A DNA stretch of 64,000 bases from Sulfitobacter sediminilitoris (GCF_010667575.1 NZ_JAABNT010000002.1:124001-188000); one strand, 5' to 3'. Positions 14,977 to 24,143 are shown, counted from the stretch's first letter. Made by a program: numbers and translations. Notes: generated from the letters alone by a model not told the origin.

Positions 14977-16455
14977 ATGATCCACCTTCGCCACTTCCTG
15001 CTTGGCGTCAGCACGGCTGCCCTGATGGCCGGTGCCGCGCTTGCCAAGGATGACATCACCGTAGCACTTCAGCTTGAGCCGCCACATATGGACCCGACCT
15101 CTGCCGCTGCAGGTGCCATCGACTCGGTGCTGTATTCCAACGTGTTTGAGGGACTTACCCGGTTCATGTCTGATGGGTCTGTTGTGCCTGGTCTGGCTGA
15201 ATCCTGGGAGATTTCCGATGATGGGCTGACCTACACATTCAAGCTGCGGGACGGCGTGACATTTCACGACGGCACCACCATGGACGCAGAGGATGTTAAG
15301 TTTACCCTCGACCGCATCGGAGCAGAAGACAGCGCAAATGCGCAAAAAGCACTTTATGCCGCGATCTCTGAGGTCAACGTGGTCGACCCGCTGACCGTTG
15401 AGGTGAAGCTGTCAGAGCCAAACGGCAACATGATCTTTAATCTTGCCTGGGGCGATGCGGTGATCGTGGCACCGGAAAGCATTGAGAACATCAAACAGCA
15501 GCCGATTGGCACCGGCGCGTTCAAATTCCAAAGCTGGACACAGGGCGACAAGGTCGAACTGGTCCGCAACGACGATTACTGGGGCGACGCCCCCGCGCTG
15601 GCATCTGCCACGTTCAAGTTCATTTCTGACCCAACAGCCGCCTTTGCCGCTGTCATGGCAGAGGACGTGGACGTTTTCTCGGGCTTCCCCGCCCCGGAAA
15701 ACCTGCCGCAGTTCGAGGCTGATCCGCGTTTTCAGGTCCTCGTCGGTTCGACCGAAGGGGAGACGATCCTGTCCACCAACAACAAGATGCCCCCTTTCGA
15801 CAATGTGAAGGTGCGCGAAGCGATGGCTCATGCCATCGACCGTCAGGCAATCATCGACGGTGCGATGTTCGGCCTTGGCACACCCATCGGCACCCATTTC
15901 GCGCCGCACAACCCCGCCTATGTCGATCTGACAGCACAGTCGAATTATGACCCAGAGAAAGCCAAGGCATTACTGGCCGAGGCAGGGTTTGCCGATGGGT
16001 TTGAGACCACGCTGCACCTGCCACCCCCTTCTTATGCCCGCCGCGGTGGTGAGATCATCGCGTCTCAGCTGGCTGAGGTTGGCATCAAGGCCGAGATCAC
16101 CAATGTCGAATGGGCGCAATGGCTGGAAACCGTGTTCCGGGGCAAGAATTTTGGCCTGACGATCGTCAGCCATACAGAGCCGATGGACATCGGGATCTAT
16201 GCCAATCCGGATTACTACTTCCAGTACGACAACAAGGCGTTTCAGGATCTGATCGCCAAGCTGAACGTCACCAGCGACCCGGACGCGCGCAACCAGATGA
16301 TGGCCGAAGCGCAAACTATCATCGCGGATGACTACGTGAACGGCTACCTGTTCCAGCTCGCCGCCTCGACCGTGGCCAAGGCGGGTGTGCAGGGGCTTTG
16401 GGCCGACGCACCCACGCAGGCAACGGACCTGACCGGTGTCAGCTGGGCCGAATAG
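14977..16455 (+). CDS. ABC transporter periplasmic peptide-type solute-binding protein (SBP_bac_5)
   Basis: 492 aa. Signal peptide of about 23 residues (IHLRHFLLGVSTAALMAGAALA, cleavage after ALA). The mature protein has the cluster C fold: LEPPHMDPTSAAAGAIDS, the signature GLAESWEISDDGLTYTFKLR, DVKFTLDRI and VREAMAHAIDRQAI. GGGAG precedes the ATG. Such proteins bind di- or oligopeptides, opines or glycosides and deliver them to DppBCDF-type permeases; the likely partners begin at 19433, 3 kb downstream. Ends at a good terminator. Confidence 0.88.
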   Translation: MIHLRHFLLGVSTAALMAGAALAKDDITVALQLEPPHMDPTSAAAGAIDSVLYSNVFEGLTRFMSDGSVVPGLAESWEISDDGLTYTFKLRDGVTFHDGTTMDAEDVKFTLDRIGAEDSANAQKALYAAISEVNVVDPLTVEVKLSEPNGNMIFNLAWGDAVIVAPESIENIKQQPIGTGAFKFQSWTQGDKVELVRNDDYWGDAPALASATFKFISDPTAAFAAVMAEDVDVFSGFPAPENLPQFEADPRFQVLVGSTEGETILSTNNKMPPFDNVKVREAMAHAIDRQAIIDGAMFGLGTPIGTHFAPHNPAYVDLTAQSNYDPEKAKALLAEAGFADGFETTLHLPPPSYARRGGEIIASQLAEVGIKAEITNVEWAQWLETVFRGKNFGLTIVSHTEPMDIGIYANPDYYFQYDNKAFQDLIAKLNVTSDPDARNQMMAEAQTIIADDYVNGYLFQLAASTVAKAGVQGLWADAPTQATDLTGVSWAE

Positions 16456-16475
16456 GTCACGTCCTGGGAAATAAC

Positions 16476-16502
16476 AAAGGCCCTCGTTCTGCGGGGGCCT
16501 TT
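16476..16502 (+). terminator. Rho-independent terminator of the solute-binding protein gene
   Basis: AAAGGCCCTCG / CGGGGGCCTTT 11-bp stem with one G-U pair and a 5-nt loop, 20 nt after the stop codon. It explains why the binding protein can be expressed separately from the distant permease genes. Confidence 0.75.
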
Positions 16503-16553
16503 GCCTATCCAAAGCCGGTTTGGCGGGACCAGACTTGGTGCTAGAGTAAAGCG

Positions 16554-17552
16554 ATGAAAGACCCGTTCTCACCCTCACCGGAACTTGCCGCAATTGCCAG
16601 AAGATGGTTGGAATCCTACGCTGCGCGTAGATCAACGACTGCTGCCAACCTGCTCTCTCACTCGGCCGCCCTGGCTTACATTGGCTCAGATGAGGGAGAG
16701 ATTTTCGATGGTGCCGGCTTGCGCGATGGGTTTGCGAAGTACAGCGATGATCAAGCGATCCTGGTACCAGAAGACATTACGGTAACCGCGTATGAAGCAG
16801 GTGAGTTTGGTTGGGCCTATTCAACCCTCGCCATCATATCCTCCGAGGCGGACAAAAAGGTCAGATTCCGAAATACATTCATTTTCACGATGGAAGATGG
16901 CGTCTGGCGGATCGTCCACATTCACAACTCGAACCCCAAACCAAACTTTGAAGCGATGGGATATGAGTTGCGCAGGTTGGAAGATTTGCTTGAGGCTGCT
17001 CGCTCGGCAGAAGCTGAGATCACCCAGACAGGTATCGCCTCCGTCATGTTCACGGATATCGCGGACAGTACCGCGCTCACCTCGGCAATCGGTGACAGCC
17101 GTTGGAGCGAGATCATCAAGAACCATCTTGGTGATGTGATCCAAGAGATCGAGAAAGCGCGCGGTACACTGATCAAATCGCTTGGCGATGGAACGTTATC
17201 CACGTTCAGCTCAGCTGGCGCAGCTATGAGGGCGGCGATTGCAATTCAAAATCATCTTGCACAGCAGACGGACGAACCCAGACTTTGTCTGCGGATCGGA
17301 ATTCAGACAGGTGACGTTGTTCAAAGCGGCGATGATTTTGTGGGAACGGTCGTCAACAAAGCGGCCCGTGTGGCCGCAATGGCCGAACCCGGCATGATCC
17401 GCGTATCCGAAGCGACACGGGCGATGGTCGGTGACACAAAGGAGTTCTGCTTCGCAAATCCGGTGGAAGTGCCGCTCAAGGGTCTGACAGGTGAACACCT
17501 CATTCACTACCTGGAATGGCAATGTGAAGCTGATCTAGGCACCCGGCAATAG
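16554..17552 (+). CDS. SnoaL-like domain fused to class III adenylate/guanylate cyclase
   Basis: 332 aa, no membrane segment. Residues about 8-128 form an NTF2/SnoaL-type cone (LAAIARRWLESYAARRSTT, then VRFRNTFIFTMEDGVWRIVH). Residues 136-157 are a short helical linker. Residues 160-325 are a class III cyclase: metal Asp D168 in FTDIADSTAL, D212 in KSLGDGTLSTF, and transition-state residues N268 and R272 in VVNKAARVAAMA. The catalytic set looks complete, so cAMP synthesis is plausible. The SnoaL part may bind a small molecule and act as sensor. The 3' end overlaps the opposing HDAC gene by 18 nt. Confidence 0.85.
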   Translation: MKDPFSPSPELAAIARRWLESYAARRSTTAANLLSHSAALAYIGSDEGEIFDGAGLRDGFAKYSDDQAILVPEDITVTAYEAGEFGWAYSTLAIISSEADKKVRFRNTFIFTMEDGVWRIVHIHNSNPKPNFEAMGYELRRLEDLLEAARSAEAEITQTGIASVMFTDIADSTALTSAIGDSRWSEIIKNHLGDVIQEIEKARGTLIKSLGDGTLSTFSSAGAAMRAAIAIQNHLAQQTDEPRLCLRIGIQTGDVVQSGDDFVGTVVNKAARVAAMAEPGMIRVSEATRAMVGDTKEFCFANPVEVPLKGLTGEHLIHYLEWQCEADLGTRQ

Positions 17553-18656
17553 ACGTTGAGAGAGTATTCCGACAGCCTCCCGTACTTCATCACGCACGTC
17601 ACCCTCACGCGGCGTATCCTTTAGCGTGGTGAACCAATGTTCCGGCGGGTTCTTGCCCCGTCGATTGCCGTCAAACCTCAAGGCGCGCAACACGTTCTCT
17701 GCAGCGTCTGGCAAAACCTCAGGCGCGTCCAGATCATTCAGCACGCCCCAAACCTGCGCCCACAGACGACCAACGGACCACGGGTTATATCCGCCGCCAC
17801 CCAGCACCAGCAGGCGCGGCGCCATTCCCATCAGCCCCCGCAGGACATCCAGCTGCGCATTATTGCTCAGCGCCATGTGCGAAAGTGGGTCTTCTTCCAG
17901 CCCATCGGCGCCACACAACAGAACAATCGCTTCAGGCTGAAACGCTGCCACTTTGGGCAGGATCAATGCGTCGCGAACCAGTGCCATTTCGCTGTCATTA
18001 AACCCGCGCGGCACCGGTAAATTGAATGCATTACCACCTGCGTCATTGTCAATCGGGCCGGTGCGTGGCCACAGTCTTGCCTCGTGTACAGAGATCATCA
18101 GGCAATCGGGATCACCTCTGAAACCTTCTTCCACGCCATCCGGGTGATGGGCGTCGATGTCCACATAGGCAATCCGCTGCACCCCGTGATGTCGTAGACT
18201 GAGCATCGCCAATACTGGATCGTTGAGATAGCAAAACCCGTTTGCCCGATCAGGCATGCCGTGGTGTGTCCCGCCCGGTGGATTGTAAATCACACCGCCG
18301 TCTTTCAACAACTCTCCTGCCAGAATTGACCCGCCTGCAGCCGTTGCCGGGCGGCTGAAAATCTCTGGAAATACAGGGTTCGTCACGCTGCCGATGTCGT
18401 GGCGCTTGCGGTCTTGTTCGGTTACGTCCTGCTGTTGCTGCACCCTTTGCAACGCAGAGATATAGGCGGGCGTGTGCCAATTGATCAGTGCGGCCGGTTT
18501 TGCACGAGGCGACGTAATGAACTGCTCTGATGGCAACCAGCCCAGTGCACGTGCCAGATCCATGACGGTCGAGACACGTGGCACACGAAGGGGGTGCCAT
18601 CTGCCATAGGTGGAATGCCGGAAAATCTCGTGTCCGATAAAAATGGGGCGCTGCAT
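17535..18656 (-). CDS. histone deacetylase family protein (AcuC/HDAC-like)
   Basis: 373 aa. Arginase/deacetylase fold: tandem His in PPGGTHHGMPDRANGFCYLND, Zn ligands in YVDIDAHHPDGVEEG, a second Asp in LLCGADGLEEDPLSHM, and the catalytic Tyr loop LVLGGGGYNPWSVG. All ligands are present. The metal-site loop has HHPDG where homologues usually show HHGDG or HHCDG. Bacterial members deacetylate acetoin-utilisation enzymes, polyamines or protein lysines; the substrate here is unknown. Convergent with the cyclase gene. Confidence 0.85.
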   Translation of the reverse strand: MQRPIFIGHEIFRHSTYGRWHPLRVPRVSTVMDLARALGWLPSEQFITSPRAKPAALINWHTPAYISALQRVQQQQDVTEQDRKRHDIGSVTNPVFPEIFSRPATAAGGSILAGELLKDGGVIYNPPGGTHHGMPDRANGFCYLNDPVLAMLSLRHHGVQRIAYVDIDAHHPDGVEEGFRGDPDCLMISVHEARLWPRTGPIDNDAGGNAFNLPVPRGFNDSEMALVRDALILPKVAAFQPEAIVLLCGADGLEEDPLSHMALSNNAQLDVLRGLMGMAPRLLVLGGGGYNPWSVGRLWAQVWGVLNDLDAPEVLPDAAENVLRALRFDGNRRGKNPPEHWFTTLKDTPREGDVRDEVREAVGILSQRLLPGA

Positions 18657-18707
18657 GGGCCCAAGATAGCCTGTCGCACGGTCTTAGCCAGTGCTAGCCA
18701 GACCAAC

Positions 18708-18734
18708 AAAAAAGGGGCGCCTGTTGGCGCCCCT
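18708..18734 (-). terminator. Rho-independent terminator of the HdeA-like gene
   Basis: On the minus strand AGGGGCGCC / GGCGCCCCT 9-bp stem, 4-nt loop, followed by six to seven T residues. It begins about 20 nt after the stop of the HdeA-like gene. Confidence 0.88.
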
Positions 18735-18754
18735 CTTTCGGTATATTGGTAAAG

Positions 18755-19162
18755 TTACCGTGTGCCGGACATACCAGCAGCAGCTTCGGTCACCATCGCA
18801 TCCCAGTTGCGCGAACATGTGCGGTTCAGGACTTTGATTTCTTCTGCCAAGCGGGTCATGTCATCGTCAGCGTTGGCGATGGATGTTGCTGTCGCAGAAC
18901 CTTCGGACGCTGCCGTGTTGCTCTCTTCAGCAGTAGTACCGACAGAGCTTGCTGTCGCAGTTGCCGTGCCATCGGTTGGCTGTACGTTATCGTTCAGTTC
19001 CATCACTGCCATCACAGCGACCTTGTCACGATCTGCGCCACCCAATTCGTTATACTCTTCACAAGTCATCGAATTGATGTCGAGGTGCGCAGCAGCAAAT
19101 GCAGGCACGGAAAGAGTGGTCATCAGGGTTGCGGCGGCGAGTGTTTTGAATGAGCGTGTCAT
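18755..19162 (-). CDS. HdeA-like periplasmic protein with low-complexity insert
   Basis: 135 aa from ATG 19162, which has GGAG 9 nt upstream; a TTG at 19174 is less likely. Signal peptide of about 23 residues ending AFA. The mature protein has an HdeA-type arrangement of two cysteines: C34 in DINSMTCEEYNELGG and C116 in VLNRTCSRNWDAM, expected to form a disulfide. Between them residues about 61-99 are a Thr/Ala/Ser/Glu-rich disordered stretch (TATATASS, TAASEGSATATS) that HdeA lacks. HdeA in E. coli is an acid-activated chaperone. An exact EcfG promoter upstream places it in the GSR. Family assignment rests on motif spacing only. Confidence 0.68.
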   Translation of the reverse strand: MTRSFKTLAAATLMTTLSVPAFAAAHLDINSMTCEEYNELGGADRDKVAVMAVMELNDNVQPTDGTATATASSVGTTAEESNTAASEGSATATSIANADDDMTRLAEEIKVLNRTCSRNWDAMVTEAAAGMSGTR

Positions 19163-19194
19163 TGTGTTCTCCAATTCGTTTCAGTTGCCAATTC

Positions 19195-19220
19195 AACGTC
19201 GCCTTGGCAGGTAATGTTCC
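19195..19220 (-). promoter_or_regulatory. EcfG-type promoter of the HdeA-like gene
   Basis: Minus strand GGAAC (19220-19216), 17-nt spacer, CGTT (19198-19195): exact consensus, 33 nt before the ATG at 19162. The rest of the gap to 19432 is AT-rich and contains no other feature I can support. Confidence 0.78.
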
Positions 19221-19432
19221 AAACCCCGGGGCAAAAAAAATGGGGTAAAGTCAAAATACGCCCCAACAACACATTGTTTTTAAATGTTAATTTTTAAAGA
19301 ATTATTTGACTTGGTTCTCCATCATGTTGGCAAGATCCTCTCCTGACTTCGCGACAAGAATCATCTTTGGGTTCTTGTCAGACCTCCAATACCTACTGGA
19401 CGCCACCCTGGGCCGCGCCTAACCTCACGACG

Positions 19433-20380
19433 ATGCTGCGCTATACTCTGAAACGACTTTTCTCTTTGATCCTCAGTCTCGCGGTAGCTTCTGTCGTGAT
19501 CTTTGCGGTTATCGAAATTGCGCCGGGTGACCCTGCCTCATTCATGCTTGGTATGAATGCGCAGCCGGAAACGCTCGCTGCTTTGCGGAGCGAACTGGGC
19601 CTCGACGTCTCAAAGGTTGAGCGGTATTTCGCATGGACCAGCGGCATGCTCACCGGGGATTTCGGGACCTCCTATACCTACCGCACACCAGTCATCGACA
19701 TGATCAGAGACCGCCTGTGGGTCTCGCTTCCCCTCGCGCTCTACGCGCTTGTAATTAGCACTCTGGTTGCATTTCCTGCCGGCATTTACGCAGCCAGCCG
19801 TCGCGGGCAGGCAGGCGATATCGGCATCATGGGCGCGACACAGCTTGGCGTCGCTGTTCCAAACTTCTGGTTCGCGATGATGCTGGTGCTGATTTTCGCA
19901 ATCAACCTGCGCTGGTTCGCCGCCGGAGGTTTCATAGGTTGGGACGCGGGTTTCTGGAAAGGTCTGCACGCCCTGACCCTGCCCGCCATCGCGCTTGCCT
20001 TGCCTCAGGCTGCGATCCTTGCGCGTGTCATGCGGTCATCGCTGCTTGATGTCTTGGGAGAGGATTTCATGCGAACCGCACGCGCAAAGGGCTTGTCTTC
20101 GCGTCAGGCGCTCTGGCGGCATGGGTTGCGAAACGCGCTGATCCCGGTGCTCACGATCATCGGACTACAGTTTTCTTTCCTGCTTGCAGGCTCCATCATC
20201 ATCGAACAGGTCTTCTATCTGCCCGGTCTGGGACGGCTGGTGTTTCAGTCGATCTCCGCCCGTGATCTGATCGTGGTGGAATCCGTTGTGATGCTGCTGG
20301 TTTTCTCGGTCATCCTCGTGAACTTCCTTGTCGATCTGGCCTATGCGGCGGTTGATCCACGATTAAGGTCGCGCACATGA
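19433..20380 (+). CDS. ABC transporter permease, DppB-like
   Basis: 315 aa from ATG 19433, chosen because MLRYTLKRLFSLILSLAVAS is the canonical DppB/OppB N-terminus. Six membrane helices. The EAA-type cytoplasmic loop FMRTARAKGLSSRQALWRHG contacts the ATPase. GDPASFMLG and LDVSKVERYFAW segments are typical of the periplasmic region. It forms an operon with dppC- and dppDF-like genes, each joined by ATGA overlap. Likely partner of the solute-binding protein at 14977-16455. Confidence 0.9.
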   Translation: MLRYTLKRLFSLILSLAVASVVIFAVIEIAPGDPASFMLGMNAQPETLAALRSELGLDVSKVERYFAWTSGMLTGDFGTSYTYRTPVIDMIRDRLWVSLPLALYALVISTLVAFPAGIYAASRRGQAGDIGIMGATQLGVAVPNFWFAMMLVLIFAINLRWFAAGGFIGWDAGFWKGLHALTLPAIALALPQAAILARVMRSSLLDVLGEDFMRTARAKGLSSRQALWRHGLRNALIPVLTIIGLQFSFLLAGSIIIEQVFYLPGLGRLVFQSISARDLIVVESVVMLLVFSVILVNFLVDLAYAAVDPRLRSRT

Positions 20381-21192
20381 AGCGTAACCTGATCCTTGGC
20401 GGCCTGTTGTCCGCGCTGTTCGTGCTGGCCGCGCTGATCAGCTTTGCCTGGACGCCTTACGATCACACGGCCCTCGATATCCCCAACAAGCTCAAGACAC
20501 CCTATGCCAATCATCTGCTTGGCACGGATCACTTTGGCCGCGATCTGCTCAGCATGATCATGGTGGGTGCGCGTACCTCGATCGCCGTTGCATTGGTGGC
20601 GGTTGGTATCGGGATGGGTCTTGGCGTGCCGCTGGGCCTTTGGGCAGCGGCCCGAAGCGGCAGTCTGGTGGACGAAGTGATCATGCGGGGCAACGATCTG
20701 GTTTTTGCCTTTCCCAGCCTTGTCATCGCGATCCTGATCACTGCCATTTTTGGCGCGGGTGCAGTCAACGCGATCATCGCCATCGGCATTTTCAACATTC
20801 CCGTTTTCGCCCGGATCACGCGCGGCGCGGCCCTCTCGCTCTGGCAGCGCGAGTTTATTCTGGCCGCCCGTGTCGCAGGCAAAAACGCGGCGCGTATCTC
20901 GGTCGAACATATCCTGCCCAACGTCACAAACTTGCTGATCGTTCAGGGCACCATCCAGTTTTCGCTGGGAATTCTCGCCGAGGCGGGCCTCAGCTATGTC
21001 GGTCTTGGTGCCCAGCCGCCAACGCCATCCTGGGGTCGTATGCTGGCCGATGCACAAACCCTTGTCAGCATCGCACCACATATGGCGCTCGTCCCCGGTT
21101 TCGCAATTATCCTGACGGTTCTGGGCCTGAACCTGATGGGGGACGGTCTGCGCGATTATCTTGACCCCCGGCTTCGGGTGGCACGCACATGA
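20377..21192 (+). CDS. ABC transporter permease, DppC-like
   Basis: 271 aa. N-terminal helix, then HLLGTDHFGRDLLSMIMVGAR, the hallmark of the DppC/OppC family, and the EAA loop EFILAARVAGKNAARISVEH. Five to six membrane helices. ATG overlaps the DppB stop (ATGA), and its own stop overlaps the ATPase start the same way. Confidence 0.9.
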   Translation: MKRNLILGGLLSALFVLAALISFAWTPYDHTALDIPNKLKTPYANHLLGTDHFGRDLLSMIMVGARTSIAVALVAVGIGMGLGVPLGLWAAARSGSLVDEVIMRGNDLVFAFPSLVIAILITAIFGAGAVNAIIAIGIFNIPVFARITRGAALSLWQREFILAARVAGKNAARISVEHILPNVTNLLIVQGTIQFSLGILAEAGLSYVGLGAQPPTPSWGRMLADAQTLVSIAPHMALVPGFAIILTVLGLNLMGDGLRDYLDPRLRVART

Positions 21193-22787
21193 CCCTGCTG
21201 TCGATTGAGAACCTCAGCCTGTCGATTCATCAATTCGACATCCTGCACGACGTCACCCTCTCTATTGCAGCGGGCGAGATTGTCGCGGTGACAGGGGAGA
21301 GCGGCTCTGGCAAATCCATGACCGCGCTGGCCACGATGCAGTTGCTCCCGAAAGGTGCGCATACAACGGGCCGCATCGTTCTGGGTGACCGCGAAATCAC
21401 CGCTTTGGACGAAACCACCCTGTGCACCATGCGCGGAAATGACATGGGCATGGTGTTTCAGGAACCAATGACCGCGCTTAACCCGGTTCAAACCATTGGC
21501 GCGCAGGTCGCGGAAACCATTCGAATCCATGACCGTACAATCACCCGCGCCGAAGCCTTCGACCGTGCCGCCGAAACACTTACCCGCGTTGGTTTGCCGC
21601 AGGACCGCTTCCCGCTGGGCCGGTATCCCCATGAATTGAGCGGTGGACAGCGCCAGCGCGTGGTGATCGCAATGGCGATTGCGCTGCAGCCACGGCTTTT
21701 GATCGCTGATGAGCCAACGACTGCCCTTGACGTGACCACGCAGGCGCAGATCCTCGATCTGCTCAAGCGCCTCGCCAAGGAAGACGACATGGGCCTGCTG
21801 ATGATCACCCATGATCTGGCCGTCGTCGCGGACATGGCGGACCGGATCGTGGTCATGCGCAATGGCAAGATTGTCGAACAGGGCGAAACCGGACATCTGC
21901 TGCGTCACATGCGGCACCCCTACACCAAGATGCTTTTCGAAGCGTCTGGTCACCGGGTCAATCTGCCAGCAGCACCTGCACCCGCGCCACTGATGCGGGT
22001 CGAGAGGGTCATCCGGGACTACCGCCTGCCCCGCACGTCGGTTTTCGGTGCGCCGGGGTCTTTCCGTGCCGTGGACGATGTATCTTTTACCATCCAGCGT
22101 GGCGAACGCTTGGGGCTTGTCGGGGAAAGCGGCTGCGGGAAATCCACGCTGACCCGTGCGCTGTTGGGGCTCGAACAGGTGCAGGGCGGCAGCATCATGC
22201 TTGATGGGGAACCTGTCTTTACCGGCACCCGTCCCAATCTTGCCGTGCGCCGCAAGATGCAGGTGGTTTTCCAAGACCCCTTTGGCAGCTTCAATCCGCG
22301 CCACCGTGTCGATCGGCTGATCACCGAGCCGTTTCATCTGCTTCCCGATCCGCCCAGCGGGGCAGCCCGCACACGCGCCATTGACGAGGCGCTGCTTGCC
22401 GTCGGCCTGACACCAAGGGATGCCACCAAGTACATCCATGAATTTTCCGGGGGTCAGCGCCAGCGCATTGCCATCGCACGCGCATTGATCATCCGGCCCG
22501 ACCTGATCCTTTTTGACGAAGCGGTCAGCGCATTGGACGTATCTGTCCGCGCGCAGATCCTTGATCTTCTGGCCGAGCTTTGCGGGGCTTATGATCTGAC
22601 GTATCTCTTTATCTCTCACGACCTTTCGGTCGTACGGACCGTGACCGACCGGGTGTTGGTGATGAAGTCCGGCAAAATCGTCGAAGAAGGTCTGACCAAG
22701 GATGTGTTCGAGAGGCCGCAACACCCTTATACAAAGACCCTCATTGACGCAGCACCCATACTTCCCGACATCGGAGTACCTGCATGA
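21189..22787 (+). CDS. ABC transporter ATPase, DppD-DppF fusion
   Basis: 532 aa with two complete nucleotide-binding domains. The first has Walker A GESGSGKS (about residue 37), signature LSGGQRQRV and Walker B LLIADEPTTALD. The second has Walker A GESGCGKS (about 320), signature FSGGQRQRI and LILFDEAVSALD. The second Walker B carries A-V rather than P-T after DE, a conservative change common in roseobacter homologues. DppD/DppF-like oligopeptide domains follow each NBD. The fusion supplies both ATPases for the DppBC pore. Confidence 0.9.
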   Translation: MTLLSIENLSLSIHQFDILHDVTLSIAAGEIVAVTGESGSGKSMTALATMQLLPKGAHTTGRIVLGDREITALDETTLCTMRGNDMGMVFQEPMTALNPVQTIGAQVAETIRIHDRTITRAEAFDRAAETLTRVGLPQDRFPLGRYPHELSGGQRQRVVIAMAIALQPRLLIADEPTTALDVTTQAQILDLLKRLAKEDDMGLLMITHDLAVVADMADRIVVMRNGKIVEQGETGHLLRHMRHPYTKMLFEASGHRVNLPAAPAPAPLMRVERVIRDYRLPRTSVFGAPGSFRAVDDVSFTIQRGERLGLVGESGCGKSTLTRALLGLEQVQGGSIMLDGEPVFTGTRPNLAVRRKMQVVFQDPFGSFNPRHRVDRLITEPFHLLPDPPSGAARTRAIDEALLAVGLTPRDATKYIHEFSGGQRQRIAIARALIIRPDLILFDEAVSALDVSVRAQILDLLAELCGAYDLTYLFISHDLSVVRTVTDRVLVMKSGKIVEEGLTKDVFERPQHPYTKTLIDAAPILPDIGVPA

Positions 22788-23137
22788 GCCATCCCATCAA
22801 CCTTGCGGAAAAACTTGCCCAGATCAGCACCCATTGGGATCCACATGTGATCGCGGATTACAACGGAAACGAGGTGATGGTCGTGAAATTCCAAGGCGAA
22901 TTTCCGTTTCACCTCCACGAAGAAACTGACGATTTCTTTCTCGTCCTCAAAGGCGAGATGGTGATGGATATCGAAGACAGGTCGCACCCCGTGCGGGCCG
23001 GAGAAATCTTTGTCGTGCCCAAAGGTGTGACGCACCGCCCCCGCTCCGAACACGAATGCGAAGTGCTTTTGATCGAACCGAAAGGTGAGCCGAATACAGG
23101 CGATGCAGCGACCGCAGCCAGTAAACCGCGCATCTGA
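22784..23137 (+). CDS. single-domain cupin protein
   Basis: 117 aa. Cupin-2 fold with motif 1 FHLHEETDDFFLVLKGEM (two His, Glu metal ligands) and motif 2 GEIFVVPKGVTHRP (His ligand), so a bound metal is likely. ATG overlaps the ATPase stop. Position in the peptide-transport operon suggests a catabolic or isomerase role, but the substrate is unknown. Confidence 0.8.
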   Translation: MSHPINLAEKLAQISTHWDPHVIADYNGNEVMVVKFQGEFPFHLHEETDDFFLVLKGEMVMDIEDRSHPVRAGEIFVVPKGVTHRPRSEHECEVLLIEPKGEPNTGDAATAASKPRI

Positions 23138-23153
23138 ACTCATAGGGAACACC

Positions 23154-24143
23154 ATGCATCCAGGCCCCAAGAACCTCATCACCGATGTGACCGGTGTCCT
23201 TGTCGGAAACGCTCAGGACGAGACGTTGAAATCGGGCAGCACCGTGCTGACTGCTGCCGACCCCTTTACCGCGTCGGTCCATGTGATGGGCGGTGCGCCG
23301 GGATCTCGAGAGACTGACCTGCTGGCACCGGATAAGTTGGTCGCAGCGGTCGATGCGCTGGTGCTGTCGGGTGGATCCGCCTACGGGCTTGACGCATGTT
23401 CCGGTGCCATGGACGATCTGCGGGCAGCGGGTCGCGGGTTCAAGGTGGGGACGGCGACCATTCCGCTGGTACCCGGTGCTATCCTGTTCGATCTGTTGAA
23501 CGCGGGGAAAAAGGACTGGGATGAGAACCCCTATCGCGCACTGGGTCGCGCGGCCTTTGACGATGCATCTGATACCTTCCCACTGGGCACGGTTGGCGCA
23601 GGCACCGGTGCATTGACCGGCATGATGAAGGGCGGCCTTGGCTCTGCTTCGCTTGTTCTGCCTGATGGCAGCACGGTTGGCGCGTTGGTGGCATCCAATC
23701 CTGTGGGGGCTGTCACAACGCCCGGCGACAGGCATTTCTATGCCGCTCCTTTCGAACTGAACGGCGAATTCGGCGGGCTTGGGCCTGACCCTGCGTCTGG
23801 CCTAGGGGTTTCATTGGAAAGCCGCAAGATGAAGGCAATGTCCGTGCGCGAAAACACCACCATCGCGATCGTCGCAACCGACGCGACGTTGACCAAGGCC
23901 GAATGCCAACGCGTCGCTGTTGCCGCCCATGACGGTATCGGGCGTGCGACGGTGCCCGCGCACCTGCCTCAGGATGGCGATCTGGTCTTTGCCCTTTCTA
24001 CCGATGCCAAACCGCGCGGCGATGTGGGTCTGATCGGCCATGCGGCGTCACTTTGCCTTGCCCGCGCCATCGCCCGCGCGGTTTACGAAGCCACACCTGC
24101 ACCCGGCGACCTGTTGCCATGTTGGAGAACCTTGAATGCCTGA
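23154..24143 (+). CDS. P1 family peptidase (DmpA/BapA-like aminopeptidase)
   Basis: 329 aa from ATG 23154 with AGGGAA 5-6 nt upstream. N-terminal nucleophile-type family that self-cleaves before a Ser; here KGGLGSASLVLPDGSTVGAL contains the likely Gly-Ser junction, about residue 165. GGSAYGLDACSGAM and ALVASNPVGAV match the family core. Members release N-terminal D-Ala, L-amino acids or beta-amino acids from small peptides. Following a peptide ABC transporter and cupin, it probably acts on the imported compound in the cytoplasm (no signal peptide). Overlaps the next gene by 8 nt. Confidence 0.85.
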   Translation: MHPGPKNLITDVTGVLVGNAQDETLKSGSTVLTAADPFTASVHVMGGAPGSRETDLLAPDKLVAAVDALVLSGGSAYGLDACSGAMDDLRAAGRGFKVGTATIPLVPGAILFDLLNAGKKDWDENPYRALGRAAFDDASDTFPLGTVGAGTGALTGMMKGGLGSASLVLPDGSTVGALVASNPVGAVTTPGDRHFYAAPFELNGEFGGLGPDPASGLGVSLESRKMKAMSVRENTTIAIVATDATLTKAECQRVAVAAHDGIGRATVPAHLPQDGDLVFALSTDAKPRGDVGLIGHAASLCLARAIARAVYEATPAPGDLLPCWRTLNA

